Source: Candidatus Omnitrophota bacterium (GTDB taxonomy: Bacteria; Omnitrophota; Gorgyraeia; Gygaellales; Profunditerraquicolaceae). From it: a DNA stretch of 8,101 bases. Made by a program: the position numbers and the translations under genes. Where the stretch lies: positions 1 through 8,101 of the forward strand of contig JAQUKF010000054.1 of NCBI GenBank assembly GCA_028719265.1, in the 5' to 3' direction. Position 1 is the stretch's first letter; every line of letters starts with the position of its first letter. The notes beneath the pieces were generated by a model that did not search any database, was not told the origin of the DNA, and saw only the letters and a list, made by a program, of their open reading frames with translations. This document shows, one piece after another, positions 1 to 5,745 of this stretch.

Positions 1-137
1 ATCACAATGGCGATAATCAGGTAAAAGCTGAAAGATCCTGTATGCAGAAAGCCCGCGCCGATAATGACGACCAGCGAATAGATAAGACCGACCAAAAGAG
101 TTACCAAAAGCCACATCCTTAACTGTAGAGACCACAT
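1..137 (-). CDS. Membrane protein N-terminus, possibly HtpX-like M48 protease (partial)
   Basis: This is an open frame of 45 codons that runs off the left edge of the window. It begins with ATG, preceded at 6 nt by GGAGG (within AGGGAGG), which fixes the start. The visible residues start MWSLQLRMWLLV and hold a hydrophobic segment at about residues 8-29 and the beginning of a second at about 36-45. The start, a short amphipathic MW-LQLRM run leading into paired membrane helices, resembles HtpX-type zinc metalloproteases of the M48 family. The HExxH zinc motif would lie outside the window, so this remains a guess from the N-terminus alone. It is last in the visible part of the minus-strand block, 29 nt after the DUF1573 gene, so it is probably co-transcribed. 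If it is HtpX, its membrane-protein quality-control role would fit the envelope-stress flavour of its neighbours. Any other small polytopic membrane protein is possible. Confidence 0.5.
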   Translation of the reverse strand, partial: MWSLQLRMWLLVTLLVGLIYSLVVIIGAGFLHTGSFSFYLIIAIV

Positions 138-143
138 TATATT

Positions 144-150
144 CCTCCCT
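144..150 (-). promoter_or_regulatory. Shine-Dalgarno site for the 1-137 gene
   Basis: The minus strand reads AGGGAGG here, ending 6 nt before the ATG at 137. This supports both the start and the reality of the partial gene. Confidence 0.7.
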
Positions 151-166
151 TTATTATTAAATATCG

Positions 167-556
167 CTAAAAATTAAATCCGGCTCCGGACACATCGGCC
201 TTAACGGTAAACTTGTACAAAGGCGTCTTCTTGCTATTGGTATTCACGTAAACATACTGGGTTATCGGCCCAGAGTATCCTTTAGGATCAAACCTTACCT
301 CAAGGCTTGCGCTCTCACCGGGCTTAATTGAGTTCTTATCCATATCCGAGGTAGTGCACCCGCAGGAGGCGTATGTACCGGTGATATTCAAGATCTGCGC
401 GGAATCGTTTTTCAACGAGAATACATGTTTTACGATCCCTCCGGAAACAGCTACCTTGCCGAAATCCCATGTGTCCGAACCAGCCTCAGCGGCCCCTGCC
501 GCCACAGACGGAAGAACGAGAAAAAGAAGAAAAACGAATAAGAGCAACTTGCGCAT
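167..556 (-). CDS. Secreted DUF1573 domain protein
   Basis: The protein has 129 residues. Residues 1-22 form a signal peptide (MRKLLLFVFL start, hydrophobic core, then SVAAGAAEA), so it is exported. The mature part is one DUF1573 domain, an Ig-like beta-sandwich related to ASH/MSP domains. Its hallmarks are WDFGKV (30-35), FSLKNDS (46-52), SCGCT (64-68) and VRFDPKG (87-93). The paired C65 and C67 are the typical family CxC. The molecular role of the family is unknown. I chose the ATG at 556 over the in-frame TTG at 559 because GGAGG (562-566) lies 5 nt from the ATG and only 2 nt from the TTG. The gene overlaps the stop of the thioredoxin/CcdA gene by one base (TGATG), so translation is coupled. 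That pairing suggests the extracytoplasmic cysteines may be a substrate or partner of its redox neighbour, which is inference. Confidence 0.88.
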   Translation of the reverse strand: MRKLLLFVFLLFLVLPSVAAGAAEAGSDTWDFGKVAVSGGIVKHVFSLKNDSAQILNITGTYASCGCTTSDMDKNSIKPGESASLEVRFDPKGYSGPITQYVYVNTNSKKTPLYKFTVKADVSGAGFNF

Positions 557-1737
557 CAACCCCTCCAGAGTAAAAACACCCCTAAAACAAAGAACAAGAC
601 AGCCATGAATATCTTGATGGAACCCAGATGTTTTTTCAGGAATCCCGCGAACTGTATGCTGGTCGTGCCAAACAGCGCAAGCGCAAAGATGACCAAAAGC
701 GGGACGATGAACATGATATTATAGATCAAGAGATAACCCAGGGCCTGCAGTTTAAAAGAGCTGGCCTTAAGCATAAAGGCTATCGTCGGTAAATACACCT
801 GTCCGGTGCAGACCGCTTCCAGCAGGGAAACAAGAAAACCGGTAATGAAGGCGCTGGCAACCAGCCTGGCCAATCCGCAAGAGCCGCCCTCCTGCCTCTG
901 GCGGGTGCCTTTTCGGTAAAAGAACCCCACGACCTTGCGTATCCATTCTTTGACCGCCGCAGGCAGCTGCAGGACAAGATCATCTGTGGAGCCGGTCCTC
1001 TTGAATTTGATGAAATCATAAACTGCCAGGATGCCGAAAACGATACAGGCCAGGCCCATCGTTATATTGAACAAATGAGTGAGCATCCAAAGCCCGCGGA
1101 ACCGGTAGAAAAAATTGAATATGCCCAGCCCGATACCCAGGTATGTCAGAAAAACCGAAATGATAAAGGCCGAGCCGATAAAAAACAGCTCCCTTTTGCG
1201 GTACCCCTGGGCAGCCAGGAAAGAAATAAAAAAGACGATCACCGTGAACGCGCAGGGGTTTATCCCGTCCTCAAGACCGGCGACAACCACCGACAGGGGG
1301 ACAAAGCTTTTAAAATACTCGACGGGGTCAACCGGCATCAGTCCCGGCCCGGCAAGACCGGCATCCAGAGAGCTGTTTATGAAATTACGCAGCTTCTCCT
1401 CCGTCATTCTTTCGCCGCTCAAGAACCTCCCCCCCATGTAAAAAAGCGGAATCTTTATTTCCTGACCGGAGGCGCCTTTCTGTATCAGGTCCAGGAACAA
1501 CTTATAGTTATCAAGATTTTCTATGTCAAGATAAACGAAGGAAACCCTCCCCTTGAATTCTTCCTGGAGCCCTGGCAGTATCTGCGCCTTTATTTTCACG
1601 CACTCATGACAGCTTAAGGAATGGAACATAAGCAGCTTCGGCAATCCATCCTGCTTGCCGGCGGCCCTGCATTGAGCCGGCAAAAAAAGCGTCAGGAATA
1701 ACAGTAAAAATATAAATCGTTTCATGATCTTACGCAC
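556..1737 (-). CDS. Thioredoxin-CcdA/DsbD-type fusion, membrane thiol-disulfide transporter
   Basis: The protein has 393 residues and is predicted to carry electrons across the inner membrane to thiols outside. A signal peptide or anchor covers about residues 5-24. A thioredoxin-fold domain follows at about 30-125, with active site C43-H-E-C46 and a likely cis-proline in IKIPLF (94-99). A CcdA/DsbD-like membrane domain fills about 145-393 with around six hydrophobic segments. Its two family cysteines are in DGINPCAF (C162) and EAVCTGQ (C310). DsbD proper carries its thioredoxin domain at the C-terminus, so this order is reversed. The start is set by GGAGG at 1745-1749, 7 nt from GTG at 1737. 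GTG at 1758 lacks this spacing, and ATG at 1725 is 19 nt away. It overlaps the upstream glycosylase gene by 8 nt and the DUF1573 gene by 1 nt. The exported substrate is unknown; candidates are DUF1573 or c-type cytochrome maturation. Confidence 0.85.
   Translation of the reverse strand: MRKIMKRFIFLLLFLTLFLPAQCRAAGKQDGLPKLLMFHSLSCHECVKIKAQILPGLQEEFKGRVSFVYLDIENLDNYKLFLDLIQKGASGQEIKIPLFYMGGRFLSGERMTEEKLRNFINSSLDAGLAGPGLMPVDPVEYFKSFVPLSVVVAGLEDGINPCAFTVIVFFISFLAAQGYRKRELFFIGSAFIISVFLTYLGIGLGIFNFFYRFRGLWMLTHLFNITMGLACIVFGILAVYDFIKFKRTGSTDDLVLQLPAAVKEWIRKVVGFFYRKGTRQRQEGGSCGLARLVASAFITGFLVSLLEAVCTGQVYLPTIAFMLKASSFKLQALGYLLIYNIMFIVPLLVIFALALFGTTSIQFAGFLKKHLGSIKIFMAVLFFVLGVFLLWRG
562..566 (-). promoter_or_regulatory. 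Shine-Dalgarno site deciding the DUF1573 start
   Basis: The minus strand reads GGAGG followed by GGTTG and then the ATG at 556, a spacing of 5 nt. It lies inside the 3' end of the upstream thioredoxin/CcdA gene. It selects ATG over the adjacent TTG. Confidence 0.7.
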
Positions 1738-2185
1738 AAGAACCCCTCCTGCCTCCACGCTCCCATCTTTCTTTGCTGCCCGCGACTATACGGAAAAGCG
1801 GATGCGCGGATATCCTTTTGACCTTCCGGAGCTCTTTATACTTCTTAACATCCCTTGTTTTCAATTTAGACAAAAGATGACCGAATTCAAATACCAATTG
1901 TCCCCGGCTCACGCATATCTTTTCGCAGGGATCATTCCCGCAGGGGCTGACCTTGCATTCATTAAAAGCGTAACCGCGCATTTTTGCCTGGCGGCAGACA
2001 ACAAGCAGGTAATCACGGATTGCCGACATCGGCCGGCCCGAGCCTCTAAATCTCTCCAGCTGCGGATGCCGCCGGTAACCGCGGGTTTTTCCGGAAAGCA
2101 CCTTTTGGGCCAACAGGCCCTCGCGCCATACAGCCAACAGGCCCTTGGTATCAAGATATTTGGGATGAATACTCCAGAGGCGCAT
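1730..2185 (-). CDS. Pyrimidine dimer DNA glycosylase / endonuclease V family protein
   Basis: The protein has 151 residues and belongs to the T4 endonuclease V-like family (Pyr_excise), whose founder cuts the glycosyl bond at UV-induced pyrimidine dimers and then nicks the backbone. Recognisable family blocks are MRLWSIHPKYLD (1-12), LLAVWREGLLAQ (16-27, with E22 aligning to the catalytic Glu of the phage enzyme), GYRRHPQLERF (36-46), RGQLVFEFGHLLSKL (94-108) and HPLFRIV (128-134). Two things are odd. Residue 2 is Arg, where T4 uses Thr2 as the N-terminal nucleophile. Four cysteines cluster at 77, 82, 87 and 91 between conserved blocks. The ATG at 2185 lies 6 nt after the DoxX stop with no clear Shine-Dalgarno, so expression may depend on reinitiation. 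Family assignment is firm; activity on UV photoproducts is assumed from the family. Confidence 0.82.
   Translation of the reverse strand: MRLWSIHPKYLDTKGLLAVWREGLLAQKVLSGKTRGYRRHPQLERFRGSGRPMSAIRDYLLVVCRQAKMRGYAFNECKVSPCGNDPCEKICVSRGQLVFEFGHLLSKLKTRDVKKYKELRKVKRISAHPLFRIVAGSKERWERGGRRGSCA
1745..1749 (-). promoter_or_regulatory. Shine-Dalgarno site deciding the thioredoxin-CcdA start
   Basis: GGAGG on the minus strand lies 7 nt upstream of GTG at 1737, inside the final codons of the upstream gene. It supports a GTG start rather than the downstream ATG at 1725. Confidence 0.65.
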
Positions 2186-2191
2186 ATCTTA

Positions 2192-2584
2192 TTATTTATT
2201 AAGCACGCTGAATTTCCCGGCCCCCAGGAAGATAAGCGCCAGGCAAATGGAGGCGATTATAAAGGTATATTCGAACCCGCCGTTCGACAAAAAGAACCCT
2301 TTTGCCAAATGCACCTTGATGCCGGCTACGACGATCAATATAAAAAGCAGGAGCGCGCATAACCTGACCTGCACCCCAAGGATCAGCAAAAGCCCGCCGA
2401 TCAATTCCGTATAAGCGGCCAGGCAGGCCCAGAATATCGCCGGGGCAAACCCCAATCCGGAAAGCATCCCGGCAAAACCCTTGATCCCCGGCCCGTCGAA
2501 CAAACCAAAAGATTTCTGCAAGCCGTGCGCCATGAACATTATCCCTAAACCTAAACGCAAAACCAGAGCTCCCCAGTTCAACAT
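2192..2584 (-). CDS. DoxX family membrane protein
   Basis: The protein has 130 residues with four hydrophobic segments at about 5-22, 45-70, 75-92 and 103-121. DoxX-type signatures are visible: an RLGLGIMFMAHGLQK block (10-24), a GPG loop (31-33), the membrane glutamate E60 in YTELIGGLLLILG, and a C-terminal GGFEYTF...GAGKFS pattern (102-125). The family is named for the small subunit of the archaeal thiosulfate:quinone oxidoreductase. In bacteria it often sits beside flavoprotein or thiol-redox genes, but most members have no defined reaction. The start was chosen at ATG 2584 because AAGGAGGT (2589-2596) ends 4 nt upstream; a longer frame from 2614 would run through this SD site and into the preceding gene. 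It follows the NDH-2-like gene by 13 nt, so the two are clearly co-transcribed and may work together at the quinone pool (inference). Confidence 0.85.
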   Translation of the reverse strand: MLNWGALVLRLGLGIMFMAHGLQKSFGLFDGPGIKGFAGMLSGLGFAPAIFWACLAAYTELIGGLLLILGVQVRLCALLLFILIVVAGIKVHLAKGFFLSNGGFEYTFIIASICLALIFLGAGKFSVLNK

Positions 2585-2588
2585 CTGT

Positions 2589-2596
2589 ACCTCCTT
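2589..2596 (-). promoter_or_regulatory. Near-perfect Shine-Dalgarno site for the DoxX gene
   Basis: The minus strand reads AAGGAGGT 4 nt before the ATG at 2584, in the 13-nt gap after the NDH-2-like gene. It decides the shorter, 130-residue start. Confidence 0.8.
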
Positions 2597-2597
2597 G

Positions 2598-3749
2598 CTA
2601 TTTAGGCGCGGCAAAACATGACCTTATCAGGCCGGCCGCCAGTCCTATCTTATTCTTCAGTCCGAAAGCGCGGTAAATACACATCATAAAATGCAGCAAT
2701 GTCGGTAATAACCCCCTGATCTCCAGGCCAAACACCCTGCCGCAAGACCTGTTGTTGGCCATGGGGATGATAAAACCGAGGTCCTGCGGTATGAATTTCT
2801 TGAGCTTCTTCCCTTTCAGGCTCCTGATTATATTATCCGCGGCAAGGGCGCCTTCGGCAATGGAAAACTGTACGGCCATCCTTAAAGGGACGTCCCCTAA
2901 AGGGACACCCCCTGCCTCAAATAGAGCGGTATCTCCCGCGCAGAAACAATTCTGCCTGAACCTCAAATACTCATCGACGATTATCCTGCCCTGCGGGTTC
3001 TTCTTTACCTCCAGCTTCTGGATATAATCGGCTGTCCTTACACCCGGCACCCAAATCAGCATGGCCTTTTCGAATACACGCCCGCCGGAAACCTTAACCC
3101 TGGTGCCCTGTATATCCTCGATCACGGAATTAGACAAGACCTCTATCCCCATGGTATTAAGGTTCCTTGCGATATAATCCTTCATCCATAAAGGTAAGGC
3201 CCCTAGTATCCCCGGAGACCGCTCGACGATAAAAACCCTGGCGCTTATTCCATTCCTGCGGCAGAAAAGCCAAAGGCTGCCTGCCGCCTCTATACCGGTA
3301 TAACCTCCGCCGCAGACTATAAAATTCTCAAACCTCTCTTTACGCAAGGCCTCCATTATACCCTTCGCATCGTTTACGCTGTTTAAAGCGTACGCCTGGC
3401 TTTGCGCTTTGGCGTCGGAAAAGAAATTGGTCTGGCTGCCGCTGGCAATAAGCAGGAAATCATAATCATGAGCGCGTGAATCGGCAAAAACCTGAGAGGA
3501 ATTCAAGTCAACCGAAGAGACCTCCTCCCTGACAAACTTTATTTTTCTACGGGACAGGATATTTTTAACAGGAGAGGATACGAACTCCGGGGCAAGCTGC
3601 CTCCCTATGATATCCGGCAGAAGCGGAAGGAAATCAACGGTCTCCTTTTTATCAAAGATCGATACCTCGGCATCCGGGACCATCCCGGAAAGCCTGGCTG
3701 CCGCGCTTAAACCGGCAAAGCCTGCTCCGATAACGATGATCTTGCGCAT
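2598..3749 (-). CDS. NDH-2-like FAD-dependent pyridine nucleotide oxidoreductase
   Basis: The protein has 383 residues and fits a type II NADH dehydrogenase-like flavoprotein, which would pass electrons from NAD(P)H to membrane quinone on the cytoplasmic face. The FAD-binding Rossmann motif GAGFAG is at 8-13. The second, NAD(P)H-binding motif GGGYTGIE is at 147-154. The C-terminal FAD motif CFCAGDTA is at 268-275. ASG (102-104) and VPGVR (234-238) are typical of the fold. Residues 320-383 form the C-terminal extension, where NDH-2 enzymes attach to the membrane; here it is hydrophobic and basic (LLPTLLHFMM, AGLIRSCFA). It opens the minus-strand block and diverges from the polyprenyl synthase gene. 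No Shine-Dalgarno precedes ATG 3749. A weak TAAATA lies 8 nt upstream, so a leaderless transcript is possible. Sulfide:quinone oxidoreductase-like activity is an alternative, but I do not see a clear set of SQR redox cysteines. Confidence 0.83.
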   Translation of the reverse strand: MRKIIVIGAGFAGLSAAARLSGMVPDAEVSIFDKKETVDFLPLLPDIIGRQLAPEFVSSPVKNILSRRKIKFVREEVSSVDLNSSQVFADSRAHDYDFLLIASGSQTNFFSDAKAQSQAYALNSVNDAKGIMEALRKERFENFIVCGGGYTGIEAAGSLWLFCRRNGISARVFIVERSPGILGALPLWMKDYIARNLNTMGIEVLSNSVIEDIQGTRVKVSGGRVFEKAMLIWVPGVRTADYIQKLEVKKNPQGRIIVDEYLRFRQNCFCAGDTALFEAGGVPLGDVPLRMAVQFSIAEGALAADNIIRSLKGKKLKKFIPQDLGFIIPMANNRSCGRVFGLEIRGLLPTLLHFMMCIYRAFGLKNKIGLAAGLIRSCFAAPK

Positions 3750-3787
3750 ATGGGCAATATTTAGGCCGCTTTTTCGTGAAAGTGTAA

Positions 3788-3816
3788 TTGCATAATTTAT
3801 TGTTATATGTTAACAT
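3788..3816 (+). promoter_or_regulatory. Candidate promoter of the polyprenyl synthase gene (leaderless)
   Basis: TTGCAT (3788-3793) and TAACAT (3811-3816) are 17 bp apart and match the sigma-70 consensus at 3 and 4 of 6 positions. Six bases separate the -10 from ATG 3823, so transcription would begin at or near the start codon. No Shine-Dalgarno is present. Confidence 0.3.
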
Positions 3817-3817
3817 A
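3806..3817. promoter_or_regulatory. Perfect 12-bp palindrome in the divergent promoter, candidate operator
   Basis: TATGTTAACATA is a perfect inverted repeat in the 73-bp gap between the NDH-2-like and polyprenyl synthase genes. Its centre lies about 11 bp before the synthase ATG and covers the proposed -10 element. A bound protein would therefore block that promoter directly. A+T-rich DNA makes chance palindromes fairly common, so this is only a candidate. Confidence 0.3.
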
Positions 3818-3822
3818 ATTTT

Positions 3823-4863
3823 ATGTTCATGAAAATGAAAATCCGCATTGAAAAAGAGCTTTCCTCCTACATCAAAGAGATAGATAGGCTGTATTCGCTA
3901 AGCAGCCTATCTCCCCTTCTTTTCAGGAATATACGCGATTTCATCTGCCGTCCGGGGAAACGGGTAAGGCCGATATTGTTCTGCATAGGTTATCTCGGTT
4001 TTTCCGGAAAACCCGCTGCCGGGCTTTACCGCAGCGCCCTATCGCTGGAACTGCTGCATGATTTCATGCTCGTCCACGACGACATCATCGATAAATCCGA
4101 TACGCGGCGGGGACTGGCCTCCATGCACATCCTGCTTAACCGCTACCTCAAAGGCAGCAAGAACGTCAAATTCAACGGCGAAGACCTGGCCATTGTCGCC
4201 GGGGATGTAATGTACGCAATGGGATTAGATGCCTTCCTGTCGGTCAAGGAAAACGCCCGGCGCAAAGAAGAAGCTCTAAGAAAGCTCATCTCGGCCGCCC
4301 TTTATACGGGAAGCGGAGAATTTATAGAGCTACTGCTTGGCGCCAAGCCTCTGGAGGATGTAAGCAAGGATGAGATTTACAAAATCTATGATTACAAGAC
4401 CGCAAACTACACATTCGCCTCCCCCCTGACCATGGGTTCCTCCCTGGCCGGGGCAAAAGCAAGCCAGACAAAGGAGCTTTTCTCTTACGGCATACTGCTG
4501 GGAAGGGCATTCCAAATAAGAGACGATATTATCGGGACATTCGGCAAAGAAAAAGAAACAGGCAAATCAAATCTCACCGATATTAAAGAGGCAAAAAGGA
4601 CGCTGCTGATCTGGCATGCCTTTAAGCACGCGGGGAACAAAGACAGGCTGGCAATAAAAAAGATTATGGACGGAAGGCTCTCAAGCGGATCCGGATTGCT
4701 TGAGATACGCCGGATCATCGTCCGCTGCGGTTCGCTGGCATACGCGGAAAAACAGATCAGGGAACTTTTCTTAAAAGCAGGCAAACATCTTGAGGGGCTG
4801 AAAATGAAAACACCCTACAAACAGGCTCTGGATAATTTCTCCCGCAAGATCCTAAAAGTATAA
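3823..4863 (+). CDS. Trans-polyprenyl diphosphate synthase, probably geranylgeranyl diphosphate synthase
   Basis: The protein has 346 residues and is an all-alpha isoprenyl diphosphate synthase that condenses IPP with allylic diphosphates in the cytoplasm. GKRVRP (45-50) binds diphosphate. The first Asp-rich motif is HDDIID (85-90) followed by TRRG. The second is FQIRDDIIG (230-238), with Gly where DDxxD has its last Asp; this DDxxG form is known from actinobacterial IdsA-type enzymes. F81 is five residues before the first Asp motif, the position where an aromatic side chain limits the product to about C20. GGPP is therefore the best guess and fits the neighbouring crtB. No Shine-Dalgarno is seen, and ATGs at 3823, 3829 and 3835 are all possible. 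I took the first because a -10-like element lies 6 nt before it. The stop directly abuts that of the convergent TPR gene. Confidence 0.88.
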   Translation: MFMKMKIRIEKELSSYIKEIDRLYSLSSLSPLLFRNIRDFICRPGKRVRPILFCIGYLGFSGKPAAGLYRSALSLELLHDFMLVHDDIIDKSDTRRGLASMHILLNRYLKGSKNVKFNGEDLAIVAGDVMYAMGLDAFLSVKENARRKEEALRKLISAALYTGSGEFIELLLGAKPLEDVSKDEIYKIYDYKTANYTFASPLTMGSSLAGAKASQTKELFSYGILLGRAFQIRDDIIGTFGKEKETGKSNLTDIKEAKRTLLIWHAFKHAGNKDRLAIKKIMDGRLSSGSGLLEIRRIIVRCGSLAYAEKQIRELFLKAGKHLEGLKMKTPYKQALDNFSRKILKV

Positions 4864-5745
4864 TTACTCTTCACCGCCGGTGCAGATAAATTTGCAGCGG
4901 CCGCTCAAGGTATCCAACGCCAACTCATTTCCCGGGTCTATCTCCAGCGCCTTGTTCAGGTAATAATCGTATTTTTTCTTATCTCCCTTGATCCTGGCAA
5001 GTTGCGCGAGCCGCACGTAAACATCCGCGAAAAGCGGATCAGCTTTAACCGCCTCATTAAGATACTCCTCGGCCTTGGCTTTGTTGCCGCCGGCAACCAC
5101 GGGCGCAAGAAGGTAATAACTCCCCAGGCCGAACAGGACTGCAGGAGAATCGGGTTTAAGTTTTTGTGCTTTATCCAGGTTGGTCTTTACCGCCAGGCCG
5201 TCTATTGCCTTGGAAAATATACCCCCGTAGTGCGCCAGCATCCCTTTTGCCCCGGCGTACATAGCGTAGGCGCGGGCGTAATTGTTCAAATCCACCTTAT
5301 CCTCGCCCTGCCGGATCACCCTTGAAGCCAGGCGTATCGAACCCGTAAAATCCATTTTGAAATATTCAATATAAGCCAGGCTGATCAAGGCGGGGGCAAA
5401 CTTCGGGTCCTGCTTGAGCGTCTCATCCAACAGCTCCTGCGCTTTAGCTGTCTCATGCAGTCTGCGGCATGATTCTGCCAGTCCCCATTTTAATTCGGCC
5501 ATGCCGGGGTTTTCGGCATGCAGGGCATTAAAAAGACGGTAAGCCTCCTGATCCTGGTGCATGTTCAGATAAACCAGCCCCAATACATATTGTTCATTCA
5601 AAGAGTCCTTACTTGCGACTACGGCCTCCATAGCCTCCTGCAAGGTCAGCTTATCCGCCTTCTCATGGAGCACCTTCCAGTCCATACCGAACAACAATGA
5701 CGGACAGAATAACAATACCGGCAGGAAAACTAAAATCTTTCTCAT
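4864..5745 (-). CDS. Exported tetratricopeptide repeat (TPR) protein
   Basis: The protein has 293 residues. A signal peptide covers about 1-20 (MRKILVFLPVLLFC...LLFG). The C14 context does not match a lipobox, so the mature protein is probably periplasmic. The rest is alpha-helical TPR units. Clear ones lie near 51-83, 85-117 (ending KQDPKFAPAL) and 240-273 (ending IDPGNELA), with a degenerate stretch at 118-180. An AGGNKAKAEEYLNEAVKADP block (218-237) resembles the glycine-rich repeat of TatT-like TRAP-associated TPR proteins, but the match is loose. Two cysteines close to the C-terminus (C284, C288) could form a disulfide. The ATG overlaps the crtYd stop as ATGA, and an AAGGCGG site lies 5 nt upstream, so it is translated with the cyclase subunits. 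No enzyme function can be assigned; a scaffold or carotenoid/envelope assembly role is only suggested by the operon. Confidence 0.8.
   Translation of the reverse strand: MRKILVFLPVLLFCPSLLFGMDWKVLHEKADKLTLQEAMEAVVASKDSLNEQYVLGLVYLNMHQDQEAYRLFNALHAENPGMAELKWGLAESCRRLHETAKAQELLDETLKQDPKFAPALISLAYIEYFKMDFTGSIRLASRVIRQGEDKVDLNNYARAYAMYAGAKGMLAHYGGIFSKAIDGLAVKTNLDKAQKLKPDSPAVLFGLGSYYLLAPVVAGGNKAKAEEYLNEAVKADPLFADVYVRLAQLARIKGDKKKYDYYLNKALEIDPGNELALDTLSGRCKFICTGGEE

Noticed and set aside
1075..1617. Plus-strand open frame of 180 codons
   Set aside because: It is antisense to the thioredoxin-CcdA gene, whose CxxC and NPCAF motifs are on the other strand. No ribosome site or domain was seen.
545..1750. 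Similar GGAGGGGTT...TGCGYAAG strings before the thioredoxin-CcdA and DUF1573 starts
   Set aside because: The likeness is explained by a shared SD followed by MRK/VRK signal-peptide starts; no wider repeat was found.
1724..2362. Long plus-strand open frame of 212 codons
   Set aside because: It lies antisense to the glycosylase and DoxX genes, which have clear family motifs and SD or overlap evidence. Its translation shows no recognisable domain.
2585..2614. Extended DoxX start at 2614
   Set aside because: The extra residues encode through the SD AAGGAGGT and overlap the upstream gene; ATG 2584 has ideal spacing.
4872..4882. CACC-GCC-GGTG hairpin just inside the TPR gene end
   Set aside because: A 4-bp stem with a 3-base loop and no U-tract on either strand is too weak to call an intrinsic terminator.
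4896..4905. Palindrome AGCGGCCGCT near the convergent junction
   Set aside because: It has no loop and no following T-run, and it encodes the end of the TPR protein, so it is not a terminator.
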